A stretch of DNA of 64,000 bases from Lachnoclostridium sp. An118 (GCF_002160985.1 NZ_NFLQ01000002.1:207664-271663); one strand, 5' to 3'. Positions 54,844-63,775 are shown, counted from the stretch's first letter. Program-made: numbers and translations. Notes: a model not told the origin generated them from the sequence alone.

Positions 54844-56235
54844 ATGGAAAAAAAGGATGAGAGAGAAGAATATACGTATGAAGATGAAGAACGGGAAGAG
54901 CTGACAGAAGAACGTATCCTCCAGATGCTGGATGAGCGAAAGTTCAAGGAGCTGAAGGAAGAGCTGGAGCACATGTACCCCGTGGATCTGGCAGAGCTCA
55001 TGGAGGATTTCAACCAGAAGCAGCTTGTCATGGTGTTCCGTCTCCTGGCAAAGGAGGAGGCCGCCGAGACCTTCACCGAGATGGACAGCGACATGAGAGA
55101 GACGCTGATCGGCGGCCTGACGGACTCGGAGCTGGAGGAAGTCATGGAAGAGATGTACCTGGACGACACGGTGGACGTGCTGGAGGAGATGCCCGCCAAC
55201 GTGGTGGACCGTCTTCTCATGGCCACTGACGAGGAGACGCGGCAGCAGATCAACCAGCTCCTCCAGTACCCGGAGGACAGCGCCGGAAGCGTCATGAATG
55301 TGGACTACATCGCCCTGCGCAAGGAGATGACAGTGGCGGAGTCCATCCTGAAGATCCGGCAGGTGGGTATCAATAAGGAGACCATCTACACCTGCTATGT
55401 GACAGAGAAGCGAAAGCTCATCGGGATGGTGGACGTGAAAGAGCTCCTGACGACAAGCGAATCCAAGACTATCGAGGAGATCATGGACACCAATGTCCTC
55501 TACGCCCACACGACGGACGACCAGGAGGAAGCGGCTCAGACTATCAACAAGTACGGCCTTATCGCCCTGCCTATCGTGGACCACGAGATGTGCATGGTGG
55601 GTATCGTCACGGTAGATGACGCCATGGACGTCCTGCAGGAGGAGACCACAGAGGACATCAGTATCATGGCCGGTGTCAACCCCAGTGATGACTCGTACTT
55701 TGAGACGACGGTGTTTGAGCATGTGAAGAGCCGTCTTCCCTGGCTCCTGTTCCTGATGCTGTCAGCTACGGTGACCCAGATGATCATGAACCGGTACGAG
55801 AGCGCCCTGGCCGTCATGCCCCAGCTGGCCGGATTTATCCCCATGCTGACAGGGACAGGGGGGAACTGCGGCTCCCAGAGCTCCACACTGGTGATCCGGG
55901 GGATTTCTGTGGGCGAGATCGAGTTTGGCGACCTTTTCAAGGTCATCTTTAAGGAGATACGCGTTGCGGTGCTGATCAGCCTTATCTTGTCTGTTGTCAA
56001 TGGGATCCGCATCATCATCATGGGTCAGGGAGACGCGCTCATCGCTTTTACAATAGGACTCACCATGGCCTGTACTATCGTTATCGCCAAGGTTGTGGGC
56101 TGTACCCTCCCCCTTGTGGCTGAGAAGATAGGCCTCGACCCGGCTATCATGGCCACGCCTCTGATCTCCACACTGGTGGACATCAGCACGATCAGTGTAT
56201 ATTTCGCCATCGTGAGCGCTGTGTTTTCCCTGTAA
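54844..56235 (+). CDS. mgtE: Magnesium transporter MgtE
   Basis: Mg2+-gated channel/transporter, 463 residues. An acidic N-domain of helical repeats (about 20-150), a CBS pair (about 155-275) that closes the pore when Mg2+ is bound, and a five-helix membrane domain from about 300: PQLAGFIPMLTGTGGNCGSQSSTLVIRGIS-type segment with the family's GGNxGSQ, and the ion-pathway region near the end (KIGLDPAIMATPLISTLVD). AAAGGAGG precedes the ATG. The leader carries an unusual hairpin described separately. Confidence 0.96.
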   Translation: MEKKDEREEYTYEDEEREELTEERILQMLDERKFKELKEELEHMYPVDLAELMEDFNQKQLVMVFRLLAKEEAAETFTEMDSDMRETLIGGLTDSELEEVMEEMYLDDTVDVLEEMPANVVDRLLMATDEETRQQINQLLQYPEDSAGSVMNVDYIALRKEMTVAESILKIRQVGINKETIYTCYVTEKRKLIGMVDVKELLTTSESKTIEEIMDTNVLYAHTTDDQEEAAQTINKYGLIALPIVDHEMCMVGIVTVDDAMDVLQEETTEDISIMAGVNPSDDSYFETTVFEHVKSRLPWLLFLMLSATVTQMIMNRYESALAVMPQLAGFIPMLTGTGGNCGSQSSTLVIRGISVGEIEFGDLFKVIFKEIRVAVLISLILSVVNGIRIIIMGQGDALIAFTIGLTMACTIVIAKVVGCTLPLVAEKIGLDPAIMATPLISTLVDISTISVYFAIVSAVFSL

Positions 56236-56301
56236 AACAAAGAGGAATATCTGATAGAAAATTAACATGGATTGTACTCCAAAAGAGACATCTGATCGAC
56301 A

Positions 56302-56329
56302 AAAGAGCCCTTGTTTGCAAGGGTTCTTT
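56302..56329 (+). terminator. Terminator after mgtE
   Basis: AAAGAGCCCTTG pairs with CAAGGGTTCTTT around TTTG. It contains the -35 element of the pta promoter, so the two signals overlap. Confidence 0.65.
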
Positions 56330-56339
56330 GTATTATAAT
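56311..56339 (+). promoter_or_regulatory. Promoter of pta-ackA
   Basis: TTGTTT at 56311-56316, 17-base spacer, TATAAT at 56334-56339; 38 bases before the pta start. Confidence 0.72.
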
Positions 56340-56377
56340 GAAAACAGTGAGAAAAAATGGAAAGGAGTCTTTCAGTC

Positions 56378-57373
56378 ATGGGATTTATAGATGAGATGAA
56401 AGCAAAAGCAAGAGCAAACAAAAAGACGATCGTTCTGCCTGAATCAGAGGACGAGCGCACCTACAAAGCCGCTGAGGCTGTCCTGAAAGAGGAGATTGCC
56501 AACGTAGTCATCGTCGGAAGCGAGGAAGAAGTGGCAAAGAACAAAGGAAGCTACGACATCAGCGGCGCACAGATCGTAGACCCGGCCACAAGCGACAAGA
56601 CCGAAGCCTACATCGCAAAACTTGTGGAACTTCGCCAGAAGAAAGGTATGACAGAGGAGCAGGCAAGAGAGATCCTGCTGACAAACTACCTGTACTATGG
56701 CGTTATGATGGTGAAGATGAAAGATGCAGACGGAATGGTTTCCGGAGCATGCCACTCCACGGCAGACACACTTCGTCCCTGCCTGCAGATCCTGAAGACA
56801 AAGCCCGGCACAAAGCTGGTATCTGCCTTCTTCGTAATGTGTGTTCCGGACTGCGAGTACGGCGAGAACGGTGTGTTCGTATTTGCTGACTGCGGACTGA
56901 ACCAGAATCCGGCTCCGGAAGAGCTGGCAGCTATCGCAGAGTCTTCTGCAGAGTCCTTCCGCATGCTGGTGGGAGCAGAGCCGAAGGTTGCTTTCCTGAG
57001 CCACTCCTCCAAGGGAAGCGCAAAGCATGCTGACGTAGACAAAGTGACAGAGGCAGTGAAGATCGCAAAAGAGGCTAATCCGGACCTTATGGTGGACGGC
57101 GAACTGCAGCTCGATGCAGCCATCGTTCCGAGCGTAGGAGAGTCCAAGGCTCCCGGAAGCCCGGTTGCAGGACATGCCAACGTGCTTGTATTCCCGGATC
57201 TGGATGCGGGAAATATCGGATACAAACTGGTGCAGAGACTGGCAAAAGCTGAGGCTTACGGACCGATGACACAGGGCATAGCAGCTCCGGTCAACGATCT
57301 GTCCCGCGGATGCTCCGCAGAGGATATCGTGGGCGTGGTAGCCATCACAGCAGTGCAGGCCCAGAATCAGTAG
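56378..57373 (+). CDS. pta: Phosphate acetyltransferase
   Basis: Converts acetyl-CoA and phosphate to acetyl phosphate; 331 residues, the short clostridial form without the regulatory N-terminal domains of E. coli Pta. TIVLPESEDERTYKAAE, GMVSGACHSTADTLRP, ADCGLNQNP and the closing GPMTQGIAAPVNDLSRGCS are typical. ATG 56378 is 10 bases after AAAGGAG. Codon bias is of the high-expression type. It forms an operon with ackA. Confidence 0.97.
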   Translation: MGFIDEMKAKARANKKTIVLPESEDERTYKAAEAVLKEEIANVVIVGSEEEVAKNKGSYDISGAQIVDPATSDKTEAYIAKLVELRQKKGMTEEQAREILLTNYLYYGVMMVKMKDADGMVSGACHSTADTLRPCLQILKTKPGTKLVSAFFVMCVPDCEYGENGVFVFADCGLNQNPAPEELAAIAESSAESFRMLVGAEPKVAFLSHSSKGSAKHADVDKVTEAVKIAKEANPDLMVDGELQLDAAIVPSVGESKAPGSPVAGHANVLVFPDLDAGNIGYKLVQRLAKAEAYGPMTQGIAAPVNDLSRGCSAEDIVGVVAITAVQAQNQ

Positions 57374-57421
57374 ATCCTGGCAGATAAAAAAGTATACGAA
57401 AATTCCGGAGGAGAAAAGAAG

Positions 57422-58627
57422 ATGAATGTATTAGTAGTAAACTGCGGAAGTTCTTCACTGAAATTCCAGCTAATCAATTACGATAACAGAGATGTCATGG
57501 CAAAAGGTATCTGCGAGCGTATCGGCATCGACGGCCGTCTCGTGTATGAGCCAAAGGGCGGGGAGAAGGAAGTGACAGAGGCTGCTATGCCGGATCACAC
57601 AACCGCTATCCAGATGGTCCTGGACGCTCTTGTGAATGAGAAGACAGGAGTTGTGAAATCCCTGGAGGAGATCGATGCTATCGGACACCGTGTACTCCAC
57701 GGCGGCATGAAGATCACTAACTCCGTTATCATCGATGAGGAGGTCATCAAAGTGATCGAGGAGTGTGCGGACTTAGGACCGCTTCACAATCCGGCCAACC
57801 TGATGGGTATCAACGCCTGCATGAAGCTGATGCCGGGCGTTCCCAATGTGGCTGTCTTTGACACTGCTTTCCATCAGACAATGCCTCCGAAGGCTTACAT
57901 GTACGGGATCCCGAAAGAGTATTACGAGAAATACGCCATCCGCAAGTATGGCTTCCACGGCACATCACACAAATATGTATCTGCTAGGACAGCAGCGTTC
58001 CTCGGAAAAGATATCAAGGATCTGAAGATTATCGTGTGCCACATGGGCAACGGTGCTTCCCTGTCTGCAGTGAAGGACGGAAAATGTGTGGACACATCCA
58101 TGGGACTTACACCTCTTGAGGGTGTCATCATGGGCACAAGATCCGGCGATATTGATCCGGCCTTTGTGGAGTACCTCTGCAACAAAGAGAATCTGTCTGT
58201 GTCTGAGGTGCTGAACATCCTCAACAAGAAGTCCGGTATGCTTGGAATGACAGGCATCTCCAGCGACTACCGTGATGTGTCTGCCGCAGCAGAGGCGGGC
58301 AACCAGGATGCCATCAACTGCCTGGAGGCCTACGCGTACCGCATCATCAAGTACATCGGCTCCTACATCGCAGCCATGGGCGGCGTGGACGTGATCACCT
58401 TCACAGCAGGTCTCGGCGAGAACGCCATCCCGCTGAGAAAGACAATCTGCGAGGCGTTTGGATACATGGGTCTTGTATTCGATGATGAGGCAAACAACAG
58501 CCGTGGCAAAGAGGTCATCATCACAAAGCCTGAGTCCAAGATCACAGCCTGCGTGATCCCCACAAACGAGGAGATCGCTATCTGTGAAGAAACAGTGGAA
58601 CTGGTAAAGAAAAACCTTGACAAATAG
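57422..58627 (+). CDS. ackA: Acetate kinase
   Basis: Yields ATP and acetate from acetyl phosphate; 401 residues. The ASKHA motifs are present: VLVVNCGSSSLKFQL at 3-17, FDTAFHQTMP, HMGNGASLSAVKDG, TAGLGENA, and the phosphate-binding HRVLHGG. It follows pta by 48 bases with GGAGGAGAA before the ATG. With pta it is the main acetate and ATP branch from acetyl-CoA. Confidence 0.98.
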   Translation: MNVLVVNCGSSSLKFQLINYDNRDVMAKGICERIGIDGRLVYEPKGGEKEVTEAAMPDHTTAIQMVLDALVNEKTGVVKSLEEIDAIGHRVLHGGMKITNSVIIDEEVIKVIEECADLGPLHNPANLMGINACMKLMPGVPNVAVFDTAFHQTMPPKAYMYGIPKEYYEKYAIRKYGFHGTSHKYVSARTAAFLGKDIKDLKIIVCHMGNGASLSAVKDGKCVDTSMGLTPLEGVIMGTRSGDIDPAFVEYLCNKENLSVSEVLNILNKKSGMLGMTGISSDYRDVSAAAEAGNQDAINCLEAYAYRIIKYIGSYIAAMGGVDVITFTAGLGENAIPLRKTICEAFGYMGLVFDDEANNSRGKEVIITKPESKITACVIPTNEEIAICEETVELVKKNLDK

Positions 58628-58671
58628 TGACTGAAAAGATATACTTTAAAAAGTGTGGTTAGGAGAGCGTT

Positions 58672-59199
58672 ATGCTGATTGAACTGACAAAGGTTTTAGA
58701 GCAGGATGACAAGGTCATCCGGCAGGAAGCACATCTTGAGCTGGAGGATATGGAAGTATCCGGCAAAAAGTACCGGCTTGAGGAACTGGAACCGGCCCTG
58801 TTCGAGATCACCAATCTCGGGAAAAAGCAGGTGCAGGTGAAGGGATGTGCTAAGATAAAGACCGTCATTCCGTGTGACAGATGCCTGGAGGACGTGGAGC
58901 AGATCTTTGATCTCGACTTTGAGCGGGAAGTGGATCTGAAGCTCGACGAGGAAGGGCGCAGACAGTCCGATGATGAGTACAACTTCATGGAAGGAAACTG
59001 TCTTGACACGGATGTGCTGATATGCAACGAGCTCCTGGTCAACTGGCCGATTCGGGTGCTGTGCAAAAAAGACTGCAAAGGTCTGTGCAGCATTTGTGGT
59101 GCTAATCTCAATCATGGTGAATGTGGCTGTGACAGAGAGGTATTAGACCCGAGGATGGCAGCCTTTCAAGATATATTCAGCAAGTTTAAGGAGGTGTAA
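58672..59199 (+). CDS. DUF177 (YceD-like) protein
   Basis: A 175-residue cytoplasmic protein of the DUF177 family, which in most bacteria stands directly before rpmF as here. Cysteine pairs typical of the family are seen: IPCDRCLEDVE, then VLCKKDCKGLCSICGANLNHGECGCD. In relatives the protein is linked to ribosomal RNA maturation. The gene begins 44 bases after ackA and is likely read with rpmF. Confidence 0.92.
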   Translation: MLIELTKVLEQDDKVIRQEAHLELEDMEVSGKKYRLEELEPALFEITNLGKKQVQVKGCAKIKTVIPCDRCLEDVEQIFDLDFEREVDLKLDEEGRRQSDDEYNFMEGNCLDTDVLICNELLVNWPIRVLCKKDCKGLCSICGANLNHGECGCDREVLDPRMAAFQDIFSKFKEV

Positions 59200-59202
59200 A
59201 GT

Positions 59203-59382
59203 ATGTCCATCTGTCCAAAGAATAAAACATCAAAAGCCAGAAGAGATAAAAGAAGAGCTAACTGGAAAATGAGCGCACCGAACCTGGTAAGATGCAGCAA
59301 GTGCGGCGAGCTGATGATGCCCCACAGAGTATGCAAGGCATGCGGTTCTTACAACAAGAGGGAGATCATCGCTCAGGATTGA
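59203..59382 (+). CDS. rpmF: Ribosomal protein L32
   Basis: Large-subunit ribosomal protein of 59 residues. The basic start MSICPKNKTSKARRDKRRAN and a zinc-binding tail with CSKCG and CKACG are as expected of a cysteine-containing L32. AAGGAGGTGTAAAGT precedes the ATG, three bases after the DUF177 stop. Confidence 0.97.
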   Translation: MSICPKNKTSKARRDKRRANWKMSAPNLVRCSKCGELMMPHRVCKACGSYNKREIIAQD

Positions 59383-59401
59383 TCAAGAGCTTAGGCAAAT
59401 G

Positions 59402-59434
59402 AAGGAGATCAGAGATGGTCTCCTTTATTTTTTT
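59402..59434 (+). terminator. Terminator after rpmF
   Basis: AAGGAGA (59402-59408) pairs with TCTCCTT (59419-59425), then TATTTTTTT. Confidence 0.82.
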
Positions 59435-59447
59435 GCACTTTTTGACC

Positions 59448-59533
59448 GAAAATGATTGACAATGACTGGTTGTGAGTGTATTATGGAGATAAAGATGAAT
59501 GAAAATGATTGAAATGTGATCGAAAATGACTGA
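59448..59533 (+). promoter_or_regulatory. fru operon promoter with repeated DeoR-type operators
   Basis: Promoter: TTGACA at 59456-59461, 17-base spacer, TATTAT at 59479-59484. Four copies of GAAAATGAYTGA or close variants start at 59448, 59458 (GACAATGACTGG), 59501 and 59522. Offsets from the first are 10, 53 and 74 bases, close to whole helical turns. The first two cover the -35 box and the last two lie after the start site, a layout suited to repression by the DeoR-type regulator encoded next. Confidence 0.8.
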
Positions 59534-59554
59534 GACAGAGAGGGAGGAGAGCAT

Positions 59555-60301
59555 ATGCTGGCAGAAGAGAGAATGAACGAGATACTGGCCATTGTGGGCG
59601 ACAGGGGAACTGTGACCGTGCAGGAGCTGACCCGAATCCTTGACACCTCCGAGTCCACCATACGCCGGGACCTGACGGAGCTCCACAGGCGGGGCAGCCT
59701 GGTGAAGGTCCACGGGGGAGCGGCCGCAGTGGGGCTTAAGAGCATGACAAAGGATCCATCCCTGAGCCTTCGGCAGGAGCTGCACAGGGAGGAGAAGGAG
59801 AAGATCGCCGACAGGGCCGCCCAGCTGGTGGAGCCGGGAGATTTTATCTACGTGGACGCCGGGACCACCACGGAGCTCTTCGCGGGGAGGATCAGGGGCA
59901 GGGACGTGGTCTGCGTCACCAACGCCATCAGCCACGCCAGAGAGCTGATGAAGCAGGGAGCCCGGGTCTTCCTTCTCGGAGGGGAGCTGAAGGCGGTGAC
60001 AGAGGCTATCGTGGGAGCCGAGGCCGTGGAGTGCCTGAAAAAGTACAATTTTACAAAGGGATTTTTCGGAGCCAACGGGGTAGACCGGGAGAGGGGGCTG
60101 ACCACCCCGGACCTGACGGAGGCCCTGGTGAAGGCGGAGGCCTTCCGCAGGTGCAAGGAGCGCTACGTGCTGGCGGATAGCTCCAAGCTAGGACAGATAT
60201 CCGGCGTCACCTTCGGGGAGGCGGATGAGGGGATCATCCTGACGGCCAGCGCTACGGGAACGGAGTTTGAAGGCAGAGAAAATATCATGGAGGTGGAATA
60301 G
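59555..60301 (+). CDS. fruR: DeoR-family repressor of the fructose operon
   Basis: A 248-residue regulator: DeoR helix-turn-helix at about 18-40 (VTVQELTRILDTSESTIRRDL), then GSLVKVHGGA, and a phosphosugar-sensing domain with YVDAGTTTELFAG and FFGANGVD. In related operons fructose 1-phosphate releases the repressor. GGGAGGAGAG precedes the ATG. The gene is three bases from fruK and probably controls itself, fruK and fruA through the repeated sites upstream. Confidence 0.92.
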   Translation: MLAEERMNEILAIVGDRGTVTVQELTRILDTSESTIRRDLTELHRRGSLVKVHGGAAAVGLKSMTKDPSLSLRQELHREEKEKIADRAAQLVEPGDFIYVDAGTTTELFAGRIRGRDVVCVTNAISHARELMKQGARVFLLGGELKAVTEAIVGAEAVECLKKYNFTKGFFGANGVDRERGLTTPDLTEALVKAEAFRRCKERYVLADSSKLGQISGVTFGEADEGIILTASATGTEFEGRENIMEVE

Positions 60302-60304
60302 ACT

Positions 60305-61225
60305 ATGATCTACACAGTCACATTTAACCCGTCCCTGGACTATGTGATCTCCCTGGACGGACTTGAGAAGGGGCAGATCAACCGGACCAGGCAGGAGCAT
60401 ATTTACCCGGGAGGAAAGGGCATCAACGTGTCCGTCATCCTCTCCAATCTGGGGTACAGCAGCGTTGCCCTCGGTTTTGAGGCGGGATTTACCGGGAAGA
60501 CGCTGCGGGAGATGCTGGACCAGTTCGGGTGCCAGACGGATTTCATCCACCTGGATGAGGGGATGACAAGGATCAATGTAAAGATCAACGCGGGGGAGGA
60601 GACAGAGATCAACGGGCAGGGCCCCGCCATCCCGGAGAGGGCGGTGGAGGAGCTCTACGGAAAGCTGGACGCGCTGCAGGCGGGGGACTACCTTGTGCTG
60701 GCGGGAAGTATTCCGGACTGTCTCCCCTCAGACATGTATGAGCGCATACTGGAGCGCCTGGAGGGAAGGGGCATCCACTACATCGTGGACGCCACAAAGG
60801 ACCTGCTTCTGAATGTGCTGAAGTACCACCCCTTCCTGATCAAGCCGAACCAGCACGAGCTGGGCGACATGTTCGGAAGGACACTGACCACGGAGGAGGA
60901 GATCATCGCCCACGCCAGACTCCTCCAGGAGATGGGGGCCCGCCATGTGCTGGTGTCCATGGCGGGGGACGGAGCCATCCTGGTGCCCCAGGACGGGGAG
61001 GTGATCCGGGAGTGGCCGCCAAAGGGTGAGGTGAAAAACTCGGTGGGGGCCGGGGACTCCATGGTGGCCGGCTTCCTGGCCGGCTATCTGGGCACGGGAA
61101 GCTGCGAAAAGGCTTTCCGCCTGGGCCAGGCGGCGGGCAGCGCGACAGCCTTTGACTACTGGCTGGCAGACAGAGCCAGCATCCTGTCCCTTTTGGGAGA
61201 ACCAGCGGACAGCTATGGACTGTAG
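60305..61225 (+). CDS. fruK: 1-phosphofructokinase
   Basis: PfkB-family kinase that phosphorylates fructose 1-phosphate to fructose 1,6-bisphosphate; 306 residues. TFNPSLDYVI opens the protein; GGKGINVSVILSNLG is the substrate signature and VKNSVGAGDSMVAGFLAGYL the catalytic PfkB signature with the conserved aspartate in GAGDS. It lies between the regulator and the fructose PTS gene. Confidence 0.96.
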   Translation: MIYTVTFNPSLDYVISLDGLEKGQINRTRQEHIYPGGKGINVSVILSNLGYSSVALGFEAGFTGKTLREMLDQFGCQTDFIHLDEGMTRINVKINAGEETEINGQGPAIPERAVEELYGKLDALQAGDYLVLAGSIPDCLPSDMYERILERLEGRGIHYIVDATKDLLLNVLKYHPFLIKPNQHELGDMFGRTLTTEEEIIAHARLLQEMGARHVLVSMAGDGAILVPQDGEVIREWPPKGEVKNSVGAGDSMVAGFLAGYLGTGSCEKAFRLGQAAGSATAFDYWLADRASILSLLGEPADSYGL

Positions 61226-61240
61226 AGGAGTGTGGAGAAG

Positions 61241-63172
61241 ATGAAGATTACAGATTTACTGAAAAAAGAGAGCATAGAGCTGAACGGGAACGTGCAGACA
61301 AAGGAGGAGGCCATCAACCAGATGGTATCCCTCATGGTAAAGGGTGGAAACATCCAGGACGTGGAGACCTACCGGAAGGGCGTCTTTGCGAGAGAGGAGG
61401 AGGGCACCACAGGCATCGGCGAGGGGATTGCCATTCCCCACGCAAAGTCGGACGCGGTGAAGGCTCCCGGCCTGGCCGCCATGGTAGTGCCGCAGGGCGT
61501 GGACTATGAGGCTCTGGACGATGAGCCGGTACACCTGATCTTTCTCATAGCCGCCCCCAACACAAAGGACAACGTGCATCTGGATGTGCTCAGCAGACTG
61601 TCCACCCTCCTCATGGACGACGGCTTCCGTGAAAATCTCTTAAAGGCAGAGACGCCGGAGGAGTTCCTGGGCTATGTGGACCAGGCGGAGAAGGAGAAGT
61701 TCGCCGAGGAGGAGAGGAAGGCAAAGGAAGAGGAGGAGACAGCAAGGACCACCGGCTTCCAGATCCTGGCTGTCACCGCCTGCCCCACAGGCATCGCCCA
61801 CACCTACATGGCGGCGGAGAGCCTGGAGAAGAAGGCAAAGGAGATGGGCTGCACCATCAAGGTGGAGACCAACGGCTCCGGAGGCGACAAGAACGTGTTG
61901 ACAGCAGAGGAGATCGCTGCCTGTCAGTGCATCATCGTGGCTGCGGACAAGGAGGTGCGGATGGCCCGCTTTGACGGCAAGCCGGTTCTTGTGACCAAGG
62001 TGGCGGACGGCATCAACAAGCCGGAGGAACTGATCAGCAGAGCTCTCAGCGGATCCGTTCCGGTGTACCACAGCAAAGGGGGAGAGGAGGAGACCTCCTC
62101 TGTAGAGGGTGAGAGCCTGGGAAGACGGATCTACAAGAGCCTGATGAACGGCGTCTCCCACATGCTGCCCTTTGTCATCGGCGGAGGTATCCTCATTGCC
62201 CTCTCCTATCTGGTGGACGGGGCGAACGCCGGCACGGCGGACTTCGGAAACGGCACCCCGCTGGCCCATTTCCTGAACCTGGCGGGCAACACCTCCTTCA
62301 GCATGATGTTCCCCATCCTTGCCGGCTTCATCGCCATGGCGGTGGGAGACAGGCCGGCTCTGATGCCGGGTATCGTGGCCGGTCTTCTGGCAAAGGCCGG
62401 AACCTCTGTCTTCCTGCCTGAGGACCAGTGGATTGCCTCCGGATTTTTCGGGGCCCTGGCAGGCGGCTTCATCGCCGGCTACCTGATGGTCCTGATCAAA
62501 AAGCTGCTGGAGAAGCTGCCCAAACCCCTGGAGGGGACGAAGCCGGTCCTTCTCTATCCGCTCCTTGGGCTTCTCGGCATCAGCGCCATTATGATCTTCC
62601 TCATCAACCCGCCGCTTGGAGCCTTCAACACCTGGCTCAACAACAGCCTGGCGGGGATGGGAGAGTCCAGCAAGATTCTGCTGGGGCTTGTGCTGGGCGG
62701 CATGATGTCCATCGACTTTGGCGGCCCCTTCAACAAGGCAGCCTACGTGTTTGGAACAGCCTCCATCGCGTCAGGACAGTTTGACATCATGGCGGCTGTC
62801 ATGATCGGTGGCATGACCCCGCCCATCGGCATCGCCCTGGCAACCACCTTCTTCAAGAACCGGTTTACAAAGAGCGAGCGGCAGACAACAGTGACCAACT
62901 ACATCATGGGACTTTCCTTCATCACAGAGGGAGCTATCCCCTTCGCCGCGTCAGATCCCTTAAGGATCATCCCTCCCTGCGTGGTGGGCTCAGCGGTGGC
63001 GGGAGCTCTGTCCATGGCCTTTGGCTGCGGGTCAAGGGCGCCCCACGGCGGACTCTTTGTCATCGGCATCATCGAGAACGCGCCCATGTTCCTGGTGGCT
63101 CTTGTGGCCGGAGCCGTCGTCACCATGATCGGCATCGTGCTTCTGAAGAGGCCGCTGAAGGAGGAGGCGTAG
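61241..63172 (+). CDS. fruA: Fructose-specific PTS enzyme IIABC
   Basis: Imports and phosphorylates fructose at C1; 643 residues. IIA domain (about 1-148) with phospho-histidine H67 in GIAIPHAKSD; a charged linker (149-170); IIB domain with phospho-cysteine C181 in TACPTGIAHTYMAAE; IIC membrane domain from about 300 with many helices and the GGPFNKAAYVFG and ITEGAIPFAASDPLR segments. The ATG at 61241 is 10 bases after AGGAG; a GTG at 61232 lies too close to that site. Confidence 0.96.
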   Translation: MKITDLLKKESIELNGNVQTKEEAINQMVSLMVKGGNIQDVETYRKGVFAREEEGTTGIGEGIAIPHAKSDAVKAPGLAAMVVPQGVDYEALDDEPVHLIFLIAAPNTKDNVHLDVLSRLSTLLMDDGFRENLLKAETPEEFLGYVDQAEKEKFAEEERKAKEEEETARTTGFQILAVTACPTGIAHTYMAAESLEKKAKEMGCTIKVETNGSGGDKNVLTAEEIAACQCIIVAADKEVRMARFDGKPVLVTKVADGINKPEELISRALSGSVPVYHSKGGEEETSSVEGESLGRRIYKSLMNGVSHMLPFVIGGGILIALSYLVDGANAGTADFGNGTPLAHFLNLAGNTSFSMMFPILAGFIAMAVGDRPALMPGIVAGLLAKAGTSVFLPEDQWIASGFFGALAGGFIAGYLMVLIKKLLEKLPKPLEGTKPVLLYPLLGLLGISAIMIFLINPPLGAFNTWLNNSLAGMGESSKILLGLVLGGMMSIDFGGPFNKAAYVFGTASIASGQFDIMAAVMIGGMTPPIGIALATTFFKNRFTKSERQTTVTNYIMGLSFITEGAIPFAASDPLRIIPPCVVGSAVAGALSMAFGCGSRAPHGGLFVIGIIENAPMFLVALVAGAVVTMIGIVLLKRPLKEEA

Positions 63173-63203
63173 CCTCATTGCAGGAAAATTAAAAAAAACC
63201 CTT

Positions 63204-63232
63204 TTGAAAATTCGGGAAAATTTCATTATAAT
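63204..63232 (+). promoter_or_regulatory. Promoter of candidate small RNA
   Basis: TTGAAA at 63204-63209, 17-base spacer, TATAAT at 63227-63232. Transcription would start near 63239, three bases before a long perfect hairpin. Confidence 0.78.
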
Positions 63233-63238
63233 ATAAGT

Positions 63239-63384
63239 ACAACGAGTGGCTTTCAGGCGTAATTCCAGTTGCGCCTGAGGGCCACTCGTCATTTTCAGAA
63301 AGAGAGGTAAAGCAGGAAGTAGAGCAGTACAATTCTAGCCCGGTTGGAAATTATCTGGACTAAGTGAAAACCTCTTTCTTTTTT
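63239..63384 (+). ncRNA. Candidate structured small RNA of about 146 bases
   Basis: Between fruA and the next gene a consensus-like promoter is followed by a perfect 18-bp hairpin (ACGAGTGGCTTTCAGGCG at 63242-63259 with 63272-63289, 12-base loop), a middle part that includes a TAGAG/TTCTA stem, and a terminator-like stem AGAGAGGT/ACCTCTTT ending in six T at 63379-63384. A separate promoter serves the following gene. There is no open frame with a ribosome-binding site inside. It does not match 6S, SRP, tmRNA or a riboswitch class that I know by sequence. An alternative is that the first hairpin merely terminates fruA. Confidence 0.55.
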
Positions 63385-63406
63385 GCGAGTTAAACTGCTA
63401 AATTGT

Positions 63407-63434
63407 TTGAAATTCCGCGAAAGTAGTGTATAAT
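63407..63434 (+). promoter_or_regulatory. Promoter of the HMA-like gene
   Basis: TTGAAA at 63407-63412, 16-base spacer, TATAAT at 63429-63434. Confidence 0.75.
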
Positions 63435-63496
63435 GAAATCAGAATACGTGAAAATTCTAACCAACAGCAAAAGCAAGAAAGAAAGAGGGTTCCATC

Positions 63497-63730
63497 ATGG
63501 GAAGATATTATCGGTTAACAAAAAAGATCTCGGAGGAGATGGCGCAGGAAATCCTGAAAGAGCTGAAGGAGCTTGAGAATGTAAAAAATGTGGGCTTTTC
63601 AGAGGACCTGTCATTGCTGAAGGTTGAGACAAAGAACGGTCTGTTCCCTGAAGTCATGAACCGGGCAGTCAACATCTGTCGGCGCATTGGCGGGGGGTGT
63701 GATCTGAGCTTTGCCGGATTTGCCTGCTAG
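63497..63730 (+). CDS. Small HMA-like domain protein
   Basis: A 77-residue protein with the size and strand-helix pattern of a heavy-metal-associated domain (KISEEMAQEILKELKELENV, then SLLKVETKNG). The CxxC metal motif is missing; two cysteines near the end lie in GGGCDLSFAGFAC. Such stand-alone proteins are often found ahead of metal-transporting P-type ATPases, but here a terminator follows after 45 bases and the window ends. GAGGG precedes the ATG. Confidence 0.7.
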   Translation: MGRYYRLTKKISEEMAQEILKELKELENVKNVGFSEDLSLLKVETKNGLFPEVMNRAVNICRRIGGGCDLSFAGFAC

Positions 63731-63775
63731 GAGCCCAGAGGAGCAGGTGGCAGAAAGAAAAAGCAAGAGAACCTG

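Noticed and set aside
63242..63294. Simple fruA terminator instead of an RNA gene
   Set aside because: It lies 70 bases after the stop, has a promoter just before it and only a broken U-tract (CATTTTC). It remains the main alternative, however, and is stated as such.
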